A DNA stretch of 5,979 nt, from the NCBI GenBank assembly GCA_934426285.1, contig CAKRYE010000092.1, positions 1 to 5,979 on the forward strand. The letters are read 5' to 3'. Numbering within the stretch: the stretch's first letter is position 1; each line of letters starts with the position of its first letter. Made by a program: the position numbers and the translations under genes. Shown here in pieces: positions 1 to 5,902 of the stretch. The DNA comes from an uncultured Blautia sp. Its GTDB lineage: Bacteria; Bacillota; Clostridia; Lachnospirales; Lachnospiraceae. Below the pieces are notes generated by a model. That model was not told the origin of the DNA and searched no databases. It saw only the letters and a list, made by a program, of their open reading frames with translations.

Positions 1-57
1 TATTTATAAAGTCCTGTAAATCCAATATTTCAGAAAGGCAAAAATCGGCATTTCTAA

Positions 58-468
58 AATATCGGCATATGGAATATCGAAACAAAATACAGGGAACTAA
101 AAGACTGGTGGGAACTGGAAGAATTTACAGGGACAAGCTGTAATTCTATTGAGCAGGAATTATATATAAACCTGTTATTCTCCAATATTGCAGCGCTTGT
201 CAAAACAGAAGCTGACAATATTGTAAGGGAAAAAGCATTTGTAAAAAACAAATGGGCATATCAGGCAAAAAGGACTTTTATCATAGGCGAAGTCAAAGCT
301 CTTATGCCCAAGTTCCTTTTTATGTCCGTGGAAATACTGCCAGTTATCATGAATTTAATCATAAAAGCATCAAAAAAGCGTTCACAGATTCACCCTGGCA
401 GATGCTATGAACGCTCTAAAAAGAACAGAGACCGGAAACACATTCACACAAAAAAATCCGTTCTCTAA
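58..468 (+). pseudogene. IS4-type DDE transposase, decayed C-terminal fragment
   Basis: The frame is open from 58 to a TAA at 466-468 but has no start near its beginning, and a TAA sits in the same frame at 55-57. It reads as the C-terminal part of an IS4-superfamily transposase. The stretch WNIETKYRELKDWWELEEF matches the family's catalytic region, and it keeps the E (codon 79-81) and K (codon 100-102) of the Y-(2)-R-(3)-E-(6)-K signature. The expected R lies upstream in another frame (LKYR, about 54-65), which implies a small frameshift near 64-72. The tail (IHPGRCYERSKKNRDRK) resembles the conserved RPGRSYPR-like end of clostridial IS4 transposases. The N-terminal part lies outside the window or is lost. 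This is non-functional mobile-element debris bordering the gene cluster. The family call is from recalled motifs, not a search. Confidence 0.75.
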
Positions 469-497
469 ACACATACACAAGATATAGCCATTTTGAA

Positions 498-518
498 AGG
501 CCTATCCTGTATAGGTCT
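498..518 (+). terminator. Hairpin downstream of transposase remnant
   Basis: AGGCCTAT (498-505) pairs with ATAGGTCT (511-518) over eight positions, one of them a G-U wobble, around a 5-nt loop. It begins 30 bases after the transposase stop. No T-run follows on the + strand, so it may be a weak terminator or part of the insertion sequence end rather than a strong intrinsic terminator. Confidence 0.3.
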
Positions 519-635
519 ATTAAACTATACCATAAATTCTGCAATAGGGCGATATAATTTTTTACTATTTAATTTTTAAAGAACATATTTCAATGTATAC
601 AGATATAATTCATTTAAGTTGACGCTAAGTTCCCA

Positions 636-665
636 ACATTGGGCTTAGGAGCCCTGTGAAGTACC
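636..665 (+). repeat. Palindromic repeat, diverged copy A
   Basis: This is a diverged member of the short palindromic repeat seen at 668, 1491 and 5662. It has the same edges (ACATTGGG at the left, GTGAAGTACC at the right), but the palindrome core has become GGGCT-TAGG-AGCCC. The core can still fold although its bases differ from the other copies, which looks like compensatory change and suggests that the hairpin itself matters. It lies directly upstream of copy B, giving a near-tandem pair. Confidence 0.5.
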
Positions 666-667
666 AC

Positions 668-697
668 CACATTGGGGTCAGACCCCATGAAGTACCT
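668..697 (+). repeat. Palindromic repeat, copy B
   Basis: The core TGGGGTCAGACCCCA (673-687) is a perfect inverted repeat with 7-bp arms around one base. It sits in the shared context ACATT-core-TGAARTAYCT. The same unit recurs at 1491-1520 and 5662-5687 in the same orientation. The form resembles REP-type elements mobilised by REP-associated tyrosine transposases (RAYTs), but no RAYT gene is in the window. This copy ends about 40 bases before the Shedu-like gene. Confidence 0.65.
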
Positions 698-711
698 ACA
701 GAAAGGATAAG

Positions 712-727
712 TGTAATAGTTATTACA
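712..727. promoter_or_regulatory. Dyad upstream of Shedu-like gene, possible operator
   Basis: TGTAAT-AGTT-ATTACA is a perfect inverted repeat with 6-bp arms, ending 11 bases before the ATG at 739. Its size and place would suit a dimeric repressor site or a small 5'-UTR hairpin near the ribosome binding site. A possible -10 (TATAAT, 604-609) lies about 100 bases upstream without a convincing -35. Function is inferred from position only. Confidence 0.3.
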
Positions 728-738
728 TATGGTGTAAG

Positions 739-1431
739 ATGAGAAAAAATAATGAAAATTACGTATATAAAGAACCTGAAGAAATAACAATTCAGCGAAA
801 CAAAATACATAAAAATCAAAAAAATATAGAAGATTTTATAGAATTAATTGAAGAAAATAGCCAGGAGATGAAAATTCAGAAGTTAATAAAAGAAGATTTA
901 TCATTTATGGCAGATTATCTGGCGGAGCCGTATGAGGAATATATCTGCTTTTCTAATTATCCTATTGGAGATAAAATTGCAGATTTTGTAGTGCTGACAT
1001 CAAGATCAAAAATGAAAGTCTGCATTGTAGAAGTCAAAGGTGCAGATTTTAAAATTGTTAAGGCCAATCACTATCAGGGTTTAAATGTACATATGAATGA
1101 GGCAATTACACAATTAAAAAATCATATGGAATACATAAACAGAAATTACAGTTCATTCAGAACCCAGATACATGAGGATAAGGATAAAGCAATCAATGCG
1201 GAATATAGTGGAAATTATTTAGTGGGTCCTCGAAAAACTCTATTGGTTGACCCACAAAAGGATATAGATGTTAAATATATAGCTATAGGTGGAGTTGAAA
1301 GAGAGGACAAGTCAATTGAAGAAAGCCATGAAATTGTAAAATGTAAACCAGCAGATAATTTAGAGATATTTTCGTGGAATTCTTTTGTGCGTAGGTTGGA
1401 TGAATACCATGGACATCATCCTGTTCAGTAA
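739..1431 (+). CDS. Shedu-like DUF4263 nuclease, short form (SduA-type)
   Basis: This 230-aa soluble protein carries a PD-(D/E)XK-like core typical of DUF4263, the nuclease domain of the Shedu phage-defence protein SduA. It reads YPIGDKIADFVVL, then CIVEVKGADF, then an E-x3-Q helix. Candidate catalytic residues are D82, E98 and K100, with E121 and Q125 in the following helix, as in the family. Residues 1-65 are charged and helical and may mediate assembly. No signal peptide or membrane segment is seen. Many Shedu proteins are longer (about 350-400 aa, with a variable N-terminal domain), so this is a compact version. The start at 739 has only a weak GGTG upstream, but no other in-frame ATG, GTG or TTG precedes it back to the stop at 688-690. 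It stands alone between palindromic repeats and apart from the operon downstream. Shedu is a single-gene system, so it may act by itself. The fold call is fairly secure; activity is inferred. Confidence 0.8.
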   Translation: MRKNNENYVYKEPEEITIQRNKIHKNQKNIEDFIELIEENSQEMKIQKLIKEDLSFMADYLAEPYEEYICFSNYPIGDKIADFVVLTSRSKMKVCIVEVKGADFKIVKANHYQGLNVHMNEAITQLKNHMEYINRNYSSFRTQIHEDKDKAINAEYSGNYLVGPRKTLLVDPQKDIDVKYIAIGGVEREDKSIEESHEIVKCKPADNLEIFSWNSFVRRLDEYHGHHPVQ

Positions 1432-1490
1432 AAAACGTTGGACAGATTACTGGAAATCATTTAAAATGTTACTGTTCAGAGGAAATAAAA

Positions 1491-1520
1491 CACATTGGGG
1501 TCTGACGCCATGAAATATCT
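1491..1520 (+). repeat. Palindromic repeat, copy C
   Basis: CACATTGGGG continues into TCTGACGCCATGAAATATCT. The core TGGGGTC-T-GACGCCA keeps the palindrome of copy B with one mismatch in the arm. The left edge CACATTGGGGTC is identical to copy B, and the right edge follows the TGAARTAYCT consensus. It lies 60 bases after the Shedu-like stop, so copies A/B and C bracket that gene. Confidence 0.6.
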
Positions 1521-1621
1521 AGTCAAGCGAGACGGGGAGGTGTCATTACAGTATATAAAGAGTGTAACCAACTCCCGTAGCAGGAGCTAAAACTTGCTTT
1601 ACCTAAAAAAGGTTTCATGAT

Positions 1622-1650
1622 ATCATTATTTTTATAAATGATGGTTTTTT
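1622..1650 (+). terminator. AT-rich terminator-like hairpin before the operon
   Basis: ATCATT (1622-1627) pairs with AATGAT (1637-1642) around a 9-nt loop. GG and six T's (1645-1650) follow. An A6 run near 1605-1610 could pair with the T-run, making it a possible bidirectional terminator. It would separate Shedu-gene transcription from the downstream operon. The stem is weak, being only AT-rich and six base pairs long. Confidence 0.35.
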
Positions 1651-1785
1651 GGGACTTTTAGGCTATAAGTCTAATTGGATGGTTAAATCAAATATAGAAT
1701 CCGGAATTGGCTGCTATAAGAAGAATTGTAAAGTGGTGCTGGGAAAATTGCTGGACTAAAAAGCTTTGAAGAAGAGTTGAACTCA

Positions 1786-1791
1786 TGGAGG
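1786..1791 (+). promoter_or_regulatory. Ribosome binding site for the ATPase gene
   Basis: TGGAGG lies 10 bases before the ATG at 1802. It is a strong Shine-Dalgarno match and fixes that start as the likely one. Confidence 0.75.
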
Positions 1792-1801
1792 CATTTGAAT
1801 A

Positions 1802-3826
1802 ATGAAATTGATTTATGCAAATATTATTCGATATCGTAATATTTTTGATCAGGAGATATATTTTTCAAATCAATATAGAATTTCATATGACAGAAAGAAA
1901 GGATTTCCGGAGGGATTACTGATCAGAAAGATAAATCCTGATTCGATTGCTTCTATTGTTTATGAAAATTCAATGCTGAATAATGTGCATGTTATAGTTG
2001 GAAAGACTGGAGCTGGAAAGACGAACATTTTTCAAATGCTAGGTATGCCTGAGGAAGAAAGGACGATGAAGCCAGAGAAAAATGCATCGTATTTCTTGAT
2101 TTATGAGTCATCTGATTTTTTTGTTATTGAACCATACGATATTAAAATAGACACTTCTGTAAATCCTCATTTTGGTTCGCAGGAAGAGAATAGAAAGAGG
2201 TCAGAAGAATTAGAAAGAATGCCGGATTATATACGGGAACATATGAGAATATACAATTCTATGAATATGTATCAGTTCACGGTTAAAGACTGTCATGTGA
2301 CAGAGGTTCATCCTGTTGTTCGTGCAAATGGTCTTGGAGAGGATATTACTTTCATTTTTAATGGATATGAGCGTCATGCATTTCCGTGTTGCCCATATGA
2401 AGAAACACGTTTTGAAAGTATGGATTCGAATACAATATGGAATCCCAGGATAAATGCGGAATATCATAAGACTACGTTGTGGAATAGTTGTAGATTTTTA
2501 AAAGAATATATAGAAAGTTTTGATAAAGAGAATATCAAACGACGTGCAGCATTGGTTATAAAGTGCCAAAACTGGTCGGAAACTATTAAACAACATATAG
2601 ATGAGCAGCTTAAAGCACACGATTATTGGACTTTTATAGATCGAATCAAAGAAGACGAAATAAACGTACTCCGTGGAAAAATGCAGAGTAGTAAACGACG
2701 TCCGGCAATTCGATATCAGTTTGTACATGATTTATGGACAGATTTTGCATTATATCTCAGAAAGTATATATCATATATTTTGATGTATCCCTACGAAGTA
2801 GATGAAGGCTATGAGGATTTTTCTGGCACGAAGGATGTATTTCAGGAAGCAAGAGATTACTGGTATGAAAAGCAGTTGGAGGAACAGCGAGGAGGGAATA
2901 AAAGGTCTCAGAAGAATTCGATTGATCCTAAAGTATTACCGGATTTTGAGGATATCAGTATTCTGAAAAGGATTGAATGGCTGTCTATGTGGATCGACCG
3001 AAGGGGAGATGGAACTCCATATCATTTATTGTGGCAGATTTATGGAGATATTAAAGACATTGGAGAAATACTTTGTAAATTTGATGACAGATATTTTACT
3101 AATGATACGTTTACTCTTCCAATAGAAGATATGTATACACAGAAAAATAAAAGACTGGTGGAAGATCTTTTTGAAAGGATAGAACAGTACAGACCTGATG
3201 ATACAGGTGTTTTTTCAAAAGAATTACTGCCATATAGGTTTTCGTGCATAAGTTCTGGAGAATATCAGTTTGCAAAGGTGTTGGGTGGAATAGAGGAAAT
3301 TTGTGTAAAATTATCTGTAGGTCAATTTGGAAATCATCCGAATATTATTTATCTTCTTGATGAACCGGAAACTTATATGCATCCGGAATTGTGCAGAACT
3401 TTTATAAAAAGATTGGATACAGTATTAAAGGAACGAACTGGAAACGCGGATATTCAGGTTTTGATTAGTACACATAGTCCCTTATTTTTGTCTGATTTTT
3501 TGCCAGAACAAATTACTCGTTTGGATCTTGATTCTAAAGGGTATTGCAAGATAAAAAATGAAACGGAAAAAGCATATTTTGGTGCTAATATTCACACGAT
3601 TCTGGCTGATAGTTTTTTTCTGGATTATACGATTGGAGAATATTCGAGGGAATATCTTCAGGAACAGATAAACTGGCTGAATACAGTGTTAGGCAAGAAG
3701 AATCTGACCTACAGGGAACGTCAGAGAAAAGAACAATTAAGCAGAATTGTGCCATATATAGGCGACACGATTATTAGAAGAAGTTTTGAAATGCTTATCT
3801 GGCAAGTTGGTGAAGAGAATGATTAA
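1802..3826 (+). CDS. ABC/AAA-type ATPase of a Septu-like defence operon (PtuA-like)
   Basis: This 674-aa protein has the full set of ABC-ATPase motifs. Walker A is GKTGAGKT at 67-74. The ABC signature is ISSGE (S484-E487), and Walker B is YLLDEPE with D520 and E521, followed by THP-like MHPEL. The switch histidine is H558 in STHSP. The order and the DEPE...MHP and THSP forms are typical of the AAA_15/AAA_21 group that includes PtuA, RloC-like and OLD proteins. About 400 residues separate Walker A from the signature, with a charged, low-complexity-like stretch near 350-375. This insertion probably forms helical or partner-binding elements. After the switch histidine there are about 115 residues with no visible Toprim motif, so it is not an OLD nuclease and any cutting must come from its neighbours. 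The start is supported by TGGAGG upstream. The HNH gene overlaps its stop, implying translational coupling. It probably senses infection and gates the nuclease; this role is inferred from Septu. Confidence 0.8.
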   Translation: MKLIYANIIRYRNIFDQEIYFSNQYRISYDRKKGFPEGLLIRKINPDSIASIVYENSMLNNVHVIVGKTGAGKTNIFQMLGMPEEERTMKPEKNASYFLIYESSDFFVIEPYDIKIDTSVNPHFGSQEENRKRSEELERMPDYIREHMRIYNSMNMYQFTVKDCHVTEVHPVVRANGLGEDITFIFNGYERHAFPCCPYEETRFESMDSNTIWNPRINAEYHKTTLWNSCRFLKEYIESFDKENIKRRAALVIKCQNWSETIKQHIDEQLKAHDYWTFIDRIKEDEINVLRGKMQSSKRRPAIRYQFVHDLWTDFALYLRKYISYILMYPYEVDEGYEDFSGTKDVFQEARDYWYEKQLEEQRGGNKRSQKNSIDPKVLPDFEDISILKRIEWLSMWIDRRGDGTPYHLLWQIYGDIKDIGEILCKFDDRYFTNDTFTLPIEDMYTQKNKRLVEDLFERIEQYRPDDTGVFSKELLPYRFSCISSGEYQFAKVLGGIEEICVKLSVGQFGNHPNIIYLLDEPETYMHPELCRTFIKRLDTVLKERTGNADIQVLISTHSPLFLSDFLPEQITRLDLDSKGYCKIKNETEKAYFGANIHTILADSFFLDYTIGEYSREYLQEQINWLNTVLGKKNLTYRERQRKEQLSRIVPYIGDTIIRRSFEMLIWQVGEEND

Positions 3827-4667
3827 AATGACAGTAACGCCTTTATTGGTAAATGAGCATGTCGATGCTGTGATGAAAAGAGTTATAAAAAGTTTTAATT
3901 CAGAGAAACTGATGGATAACATAAGTGATTTGGGGATGGATTCTATAGAAACGTTTTTGACAGCAGATGTGGATATGATGCGCCAATGGACAAAACAGTG
4001 CCCGGAAAAGTTACAGTTTACAGAATTTAAAGACATATATAATAAGTATTTTAGTAATGGTGCAGAAAAATATGTAGATAAGGATTATAATGCTTACAAG
4101 TTTCTGAAAAGTGCAGATATTACAGTATGTCCATATTGTGACGATGAAACACTTGATGTAGTCTGGATAAAAGGGAAGCTGAAAAGAACAAGTGAAATTG
4201 ACCATTTTTTCCCAAAGAGTCTATATCCGGCATTAGCAATGTGTTTTTATAACCTTATTCCAAGTGGGCAACAATGTAATGGCTTGAAAATGGAACATGA
4301 AATAGGAACAAATCCTTATGAGGAGAACATTGAGCATCTTACATATTTATATCCGAATTTACCGGTTGGAGTTTTGATGGAAAATGTTGATGAAAAAGAT
4401 TGTAAAGTATTGTTTCATCCAAAAGATGGAATGATACAGAACGTAGAGCAATTAGGATTGCAGCAGAGGTATGAAAGATATGCACCGGAAGTACATAAAT
4501 TGCTGACAAATCTTCAGAATTTTAGTGAAGAAAAGATTGAGGAACTGGTGAGACTGGGATTGGGGAGTCGTGAAAAAATTATTTCAATATATTTTGGCCC
4601 ACAGGATCCAAAGGAAAAGAAAAATGTACTGAGACAAAAAATGCTGAAGGATTTGACGGGATATTAA
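3819..4667 (+). CDS. HNH endonuclease, PtuB-like partner of the ATPase
   Basis: This is an HNH nuclease of 282 aa when started at ATG 3819. The core reads C104-P-Y-C107, then E126-I-D128-H129-F-F-P-K-S, then N145-L-I-P-S-G-Q-Q-C153-N154-G-L-K. This is the CPYC...EIDHF.PKS.YP...NLIPSC..CN..K pattern of PtuB and TIGR02646-type HNH proteins. D128-H129, N145 and N154 are the likely active-site or core residues. One feature differs: the third zinc-ligand position is Gly (G150) where the family usually has Cys. About 100 mostly helical residues precede the core and about 125 follow. ATG 3819 overlaps the ATPase stop by 8 bases and has GGTGAAGAG just upstream. ATG 3828 is nearly as good, and a TTG at 3786 would give 293 aa but is less likely. 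In Septu the HNH subunit binds the ATPase and degrades nucleic acid when activated; that role is inferred here. Confidence 0.8.
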   Translation: MIKMTVTPLLVNEHVDAVMKRVIKSFNSEKLMDNISDLGMDSIETFLTADVDMMRQWTKQCPEKLQFTEFKDIYNKYFSNGAEKYVDKDYNAYKFLKSADITVCPYCDDETLDVVWIKGKLKRTSEIDHFFPKSLYPALAMCFYNLIPSGQQCNGLKMEHEIGTNPYEENIEHLTYLYPNLPVGVLMENVDEKDCKVLFHPKDGMIQNVEQLGLQQRYERYAPEVHKLLTNLQNFSEEKIEELVRLGLGSREKIISIYFGPQDPKEKKNVLRQKMLKDLTGY

Positions 4668-4704
4668 GGAAGGATGGAGAGCGTAGTTATTGGAATGAAA
4701 CTAT

Positions 4705-4713
4705 GGGAGAGGA
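4705..4713 (+). promoter_or_regulatory. Ribosome binding site for the second HNH gene
   Basis: GGGAGAGGA lies 6 bases before ATG 4720. It is a strong purine-rich site in the 52-base gap after the first HNH gene and fixes the start of the third gene at 4720. It suggests independent initiation rather than coupling. Confidence 0.65.
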
Positions 4714-4719
4714 TAAAGA

Positions 4720-5598
4720 ATGTATTGTATTTATTCGGGAAAAGAAATCAACGATCAGGATACAAATATAGAGCATATTATTCCGTTAAGCCTTGGTGGG
4801 AGTAATGATTTTACAATAAATGTAAGTGAGAAGCTTAACAGTTATCTTGGAAGTAAAATAGACGGAAAACTGACACAGGATTTTCTGGTTAACATGGATC
4901 GAGTACATTATGCCGGTAAAGGACATTCCAAAAAGGAAGCTAAATTAAATATAAGATCAGAACTCGAAGATGGAAGTCCGGTTATTACTACTTTTACCCA
5001 AAAAGAGATGAAAGTTTTTGACCCGGTAAATAAGCAATACATAAAAACTCCAGATAAAGTGAAAATGATGACAAAACTGGATTTAGATCTCAGAATAAAG
5101 TTTACTGCAAAAGTGATTCTGGCAACAGGATATTTTCTATTTGGAGATATATTTGTAAACCATGCAGATTGCAAATCTCTGAGAAATATTATGATGAGTG
5201 ATGATTTGAGAAAAACCATAAAAACTCCAGGACTTGTTGGTAAGATAAGGTTTTTTGACCCGCTACGTACAGGGAAAGAATGTGCCCAAGATCCAGAATT
5301 TCAGGTGTATAAATTGTTTGTCGAGAGTGGAAATGATTCAAGTGTAGTTTGGTCATATGCTCCTGACAGATGTATTGTCTGTGTTGCAATTTATGGGAAA
5401 TTTGTTGGAATGATCAACTTTTCTGCGGATGTAGATGTCTTTCCGAAAACAGATGATTTTTGGTTGGGACATGCTCTGATCTGCCGAGACGGAAAGTTGA
5501 TAAGAATGTCCTGGAGAGATGCAATACTTGAAATGTGTGAAAAGAATAAATTATTGGATGCTGAAACACTTGAACGGGCTAGAAAATTTAAAGGATAA
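4720..5598 (+). CDS. Second HNH-family protein of the operon, large uncharacterised C-terminal region
   Basis: This 292-aa protein has its HNH-like core at the extreme N-terminus. It reads MYCIYSGKEI, then IEHIIPLSLGGS (E18, H19), then EKLNSYLGSKIDGKL (N40, G44, D48). This fits the HNH_5-type layout C-x2-C...EHIIP..LGG...C-x2-CN..lG..iD. However, only C3 of the usual four cysteines is present: C6 is Ser, and the second pair is replaced by Ser and Leu. The core may therefore fold without zinc, while the catalytic His and Asn are retained. About 240 residues follow that I do not recognise; they include a hydrophobic stretch around 135-150 that looks buried rather than membrane-spanning. The HNH subtype differs from the gene before it, so this is not a recent duplication. 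It is the last gene of the operon. It could be a second nuclease effector or a regulatory or target-recognition subunit. Confidence 0.7.
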   Translation: MYCIYSGKEINDQDTNIEHIIPLSLGGSNDFTINVSEKLNSYLGSKIDGKLTQDFLVNMDRVHYAGKGHSKKEAKLNIRSELEDGSPVITTFTQKEMKVFDPVNKQYIKTPDKVKMMTKLDLDLRIKFTAKVILATGYFLFGDIFVNHADCKSLRNIMMSDDLRKTIKTPGLVGKIRFFDPLRTGKECAQDPEFQVYKLFVESGNDSSVVWSYAPDRCIVCVAIYGKFVGMINFSADVDVFPKTDDFWLGHALICRDGKLIRMSWRDAILEMCEKNKLLDAETLERARKFKG

Positions 5599-5661
5599 TT
5601 GTAATCTTTCAACTCATTATCGTTTTGACAGGAACCACAAAGCGCAACCAGGTTTTAAGTG

Positions 5662-5687
5662 AAATGGGGTCAGACACCATGAAATTT
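5662..5687 (+). repeat. Palindromic repeat, copy D
   Basis: ATGGGGTC-A-GACACCAT (5664-5680) is an inverted repeat with 8-bp arms and one mismatch. It is followed by GAAATTT, matching the TGAARTA edge of the other copies and in the same orientation. It lies 65 bases after the second HNH gene, so copies C and D bracket the three-gene operon just as A/B and C bracket the Shedu-like gene. Confidence 0.6.
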
Positions 5688-5688
5688 A

Positions 5689-5814
5689 ATGCCACAAACT
5701 AGACATACATATACAGTTGAAACATCAGATGGAAGAATCTACTTTTCAGTAGACTCTTCTTACAAGTAAGCGATACTCTACGCTTTGAAGCACCCCGTCG
5801 CTTGCGGAAGTTAA
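5689..5814 (+). pseudogene. Possible small ORF broken by an in-frame stop
   Basis: From ATG 5689 the frame reads MPQTRHTYTVETSDGRIYFS and on to TAA at 5767 (26 aa). Beyond that stop the same frame continues as AILYALKHPVACGS to a TAA at 5812. The composition is protein-like on both sides, and a single AAA-to-TAA change at 5767 would explain the break (YKK to YK-stop). The left end touches repeat D and lacks a ribosome binding site, so it may also be truncated there. I do not recognise the family with confidence. The same bases form hairpins, so coding is not certain. Confidence 0.25.
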
Positions 5815-5902
5815 ACATACACGTTCATCATATTCTAGCCGTGATGACCGGCAAGCTTTTGACTCATTTATAGTATATTCAAAAATCATTCAAAATGCAA
5901 CA

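Larger units (their letters stand above)
1432..1801. other. Non-coding spacer between the two defence-type modules
   Basis: No convincing gene lies in these 370 bases. The stretch contains palindromic repeat copy C (1491-1520) and a small hairpin (AACTCC 1570-1575 with GGAGCT 1583-1588, loop of 7). An AT-rich terminator-like hairpin lies at 1622-1650, and the ATPase gene's ribosome binding site is at the right end. An 8-base direct repeat CTGTTCAG occurs at the end of the Shedu-like gene (1421-1428) and again near 1472. The promoter of the downstream operon should lie between about 1650 and 1785. I see TTGGAT and TAGAAT boxes there, but their spacing (14 bases) is too short to trust. Confidence 0.5.
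5599..5902. other. Downstream intergenic region with palindrome and possible micro-gene remnant
   Basis: No intact gene longer than 26 codons is apparent here. The region holds palindromic repeat copy D (5662-5687) and a possible broken small ORF (5689-5814). Several potential stems are present: TCTAC/GTAGA near 5738-5754, GTAGA...TCTAC near 5750-5782 with TCTTAC/GTAAG inside, and a longer-range GCTTGCGG (about 5800) with CCGGCAAGC (about 5850). No GC-rich hairpin plus T-run follows the last operon gene, so the operon terminator is not evident unless repeat D serves that role. Confidence 0.45.

Noticed and set aside
625..819. 64-codon frame on the - strand over the repeats and the Shedu-like start
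   Set aside because: Hydrophobic appearance is a by-product of AT-rich sequence read backwards. It overlaps the palindromic repeats and the real gene's start.
636..1520. CRISPR array from repeated palindromes
   Set aside because: Only a few copies, with irregular spacing (32 bases, then about 820, then about 4170) and genes in between. There are no spacers of equal length.
1679..1759. 26-codon frame MVKSNIESGIGCYKKNCK... upstream of the ATPase gene
   Set aside because: No ribosome binding site, no recognisable motif, and too short to separate from chance.
1432..1801. Retron msr-msd upstream of the ATPase and HNH genes, by analogy with Ec78-type retrons
   Set aside because: No reverse transcriptase (no YADD motif in any frame of the window), and the hairpins here are short and unlike an msd stem.
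1802..3826. OLD-family nuclease (ATPase plus Toprim)
   Set aside because: After the switch histidine no Toprim E or DxD motif is visible. Nuclease function is supplied by separate HNH genes.
5591..5610. Terminator directly after the last operon gene
   Set aside because: AAAGGAT/AATCTTT pairs only with a bulge and has no following T-run.
3737..5612. Several antisense frames of 64-103 codons over the operon (for example 3737-4036, 4908-5219 and 5391-5612 on the - strand)
   Set aside because: They lie wholly or mostly opposite genes with clear domain motifs, lack ribosome binding sites, and have the Phe/Ile/Ser-rich composition expected from antisense AT-rich sequence.
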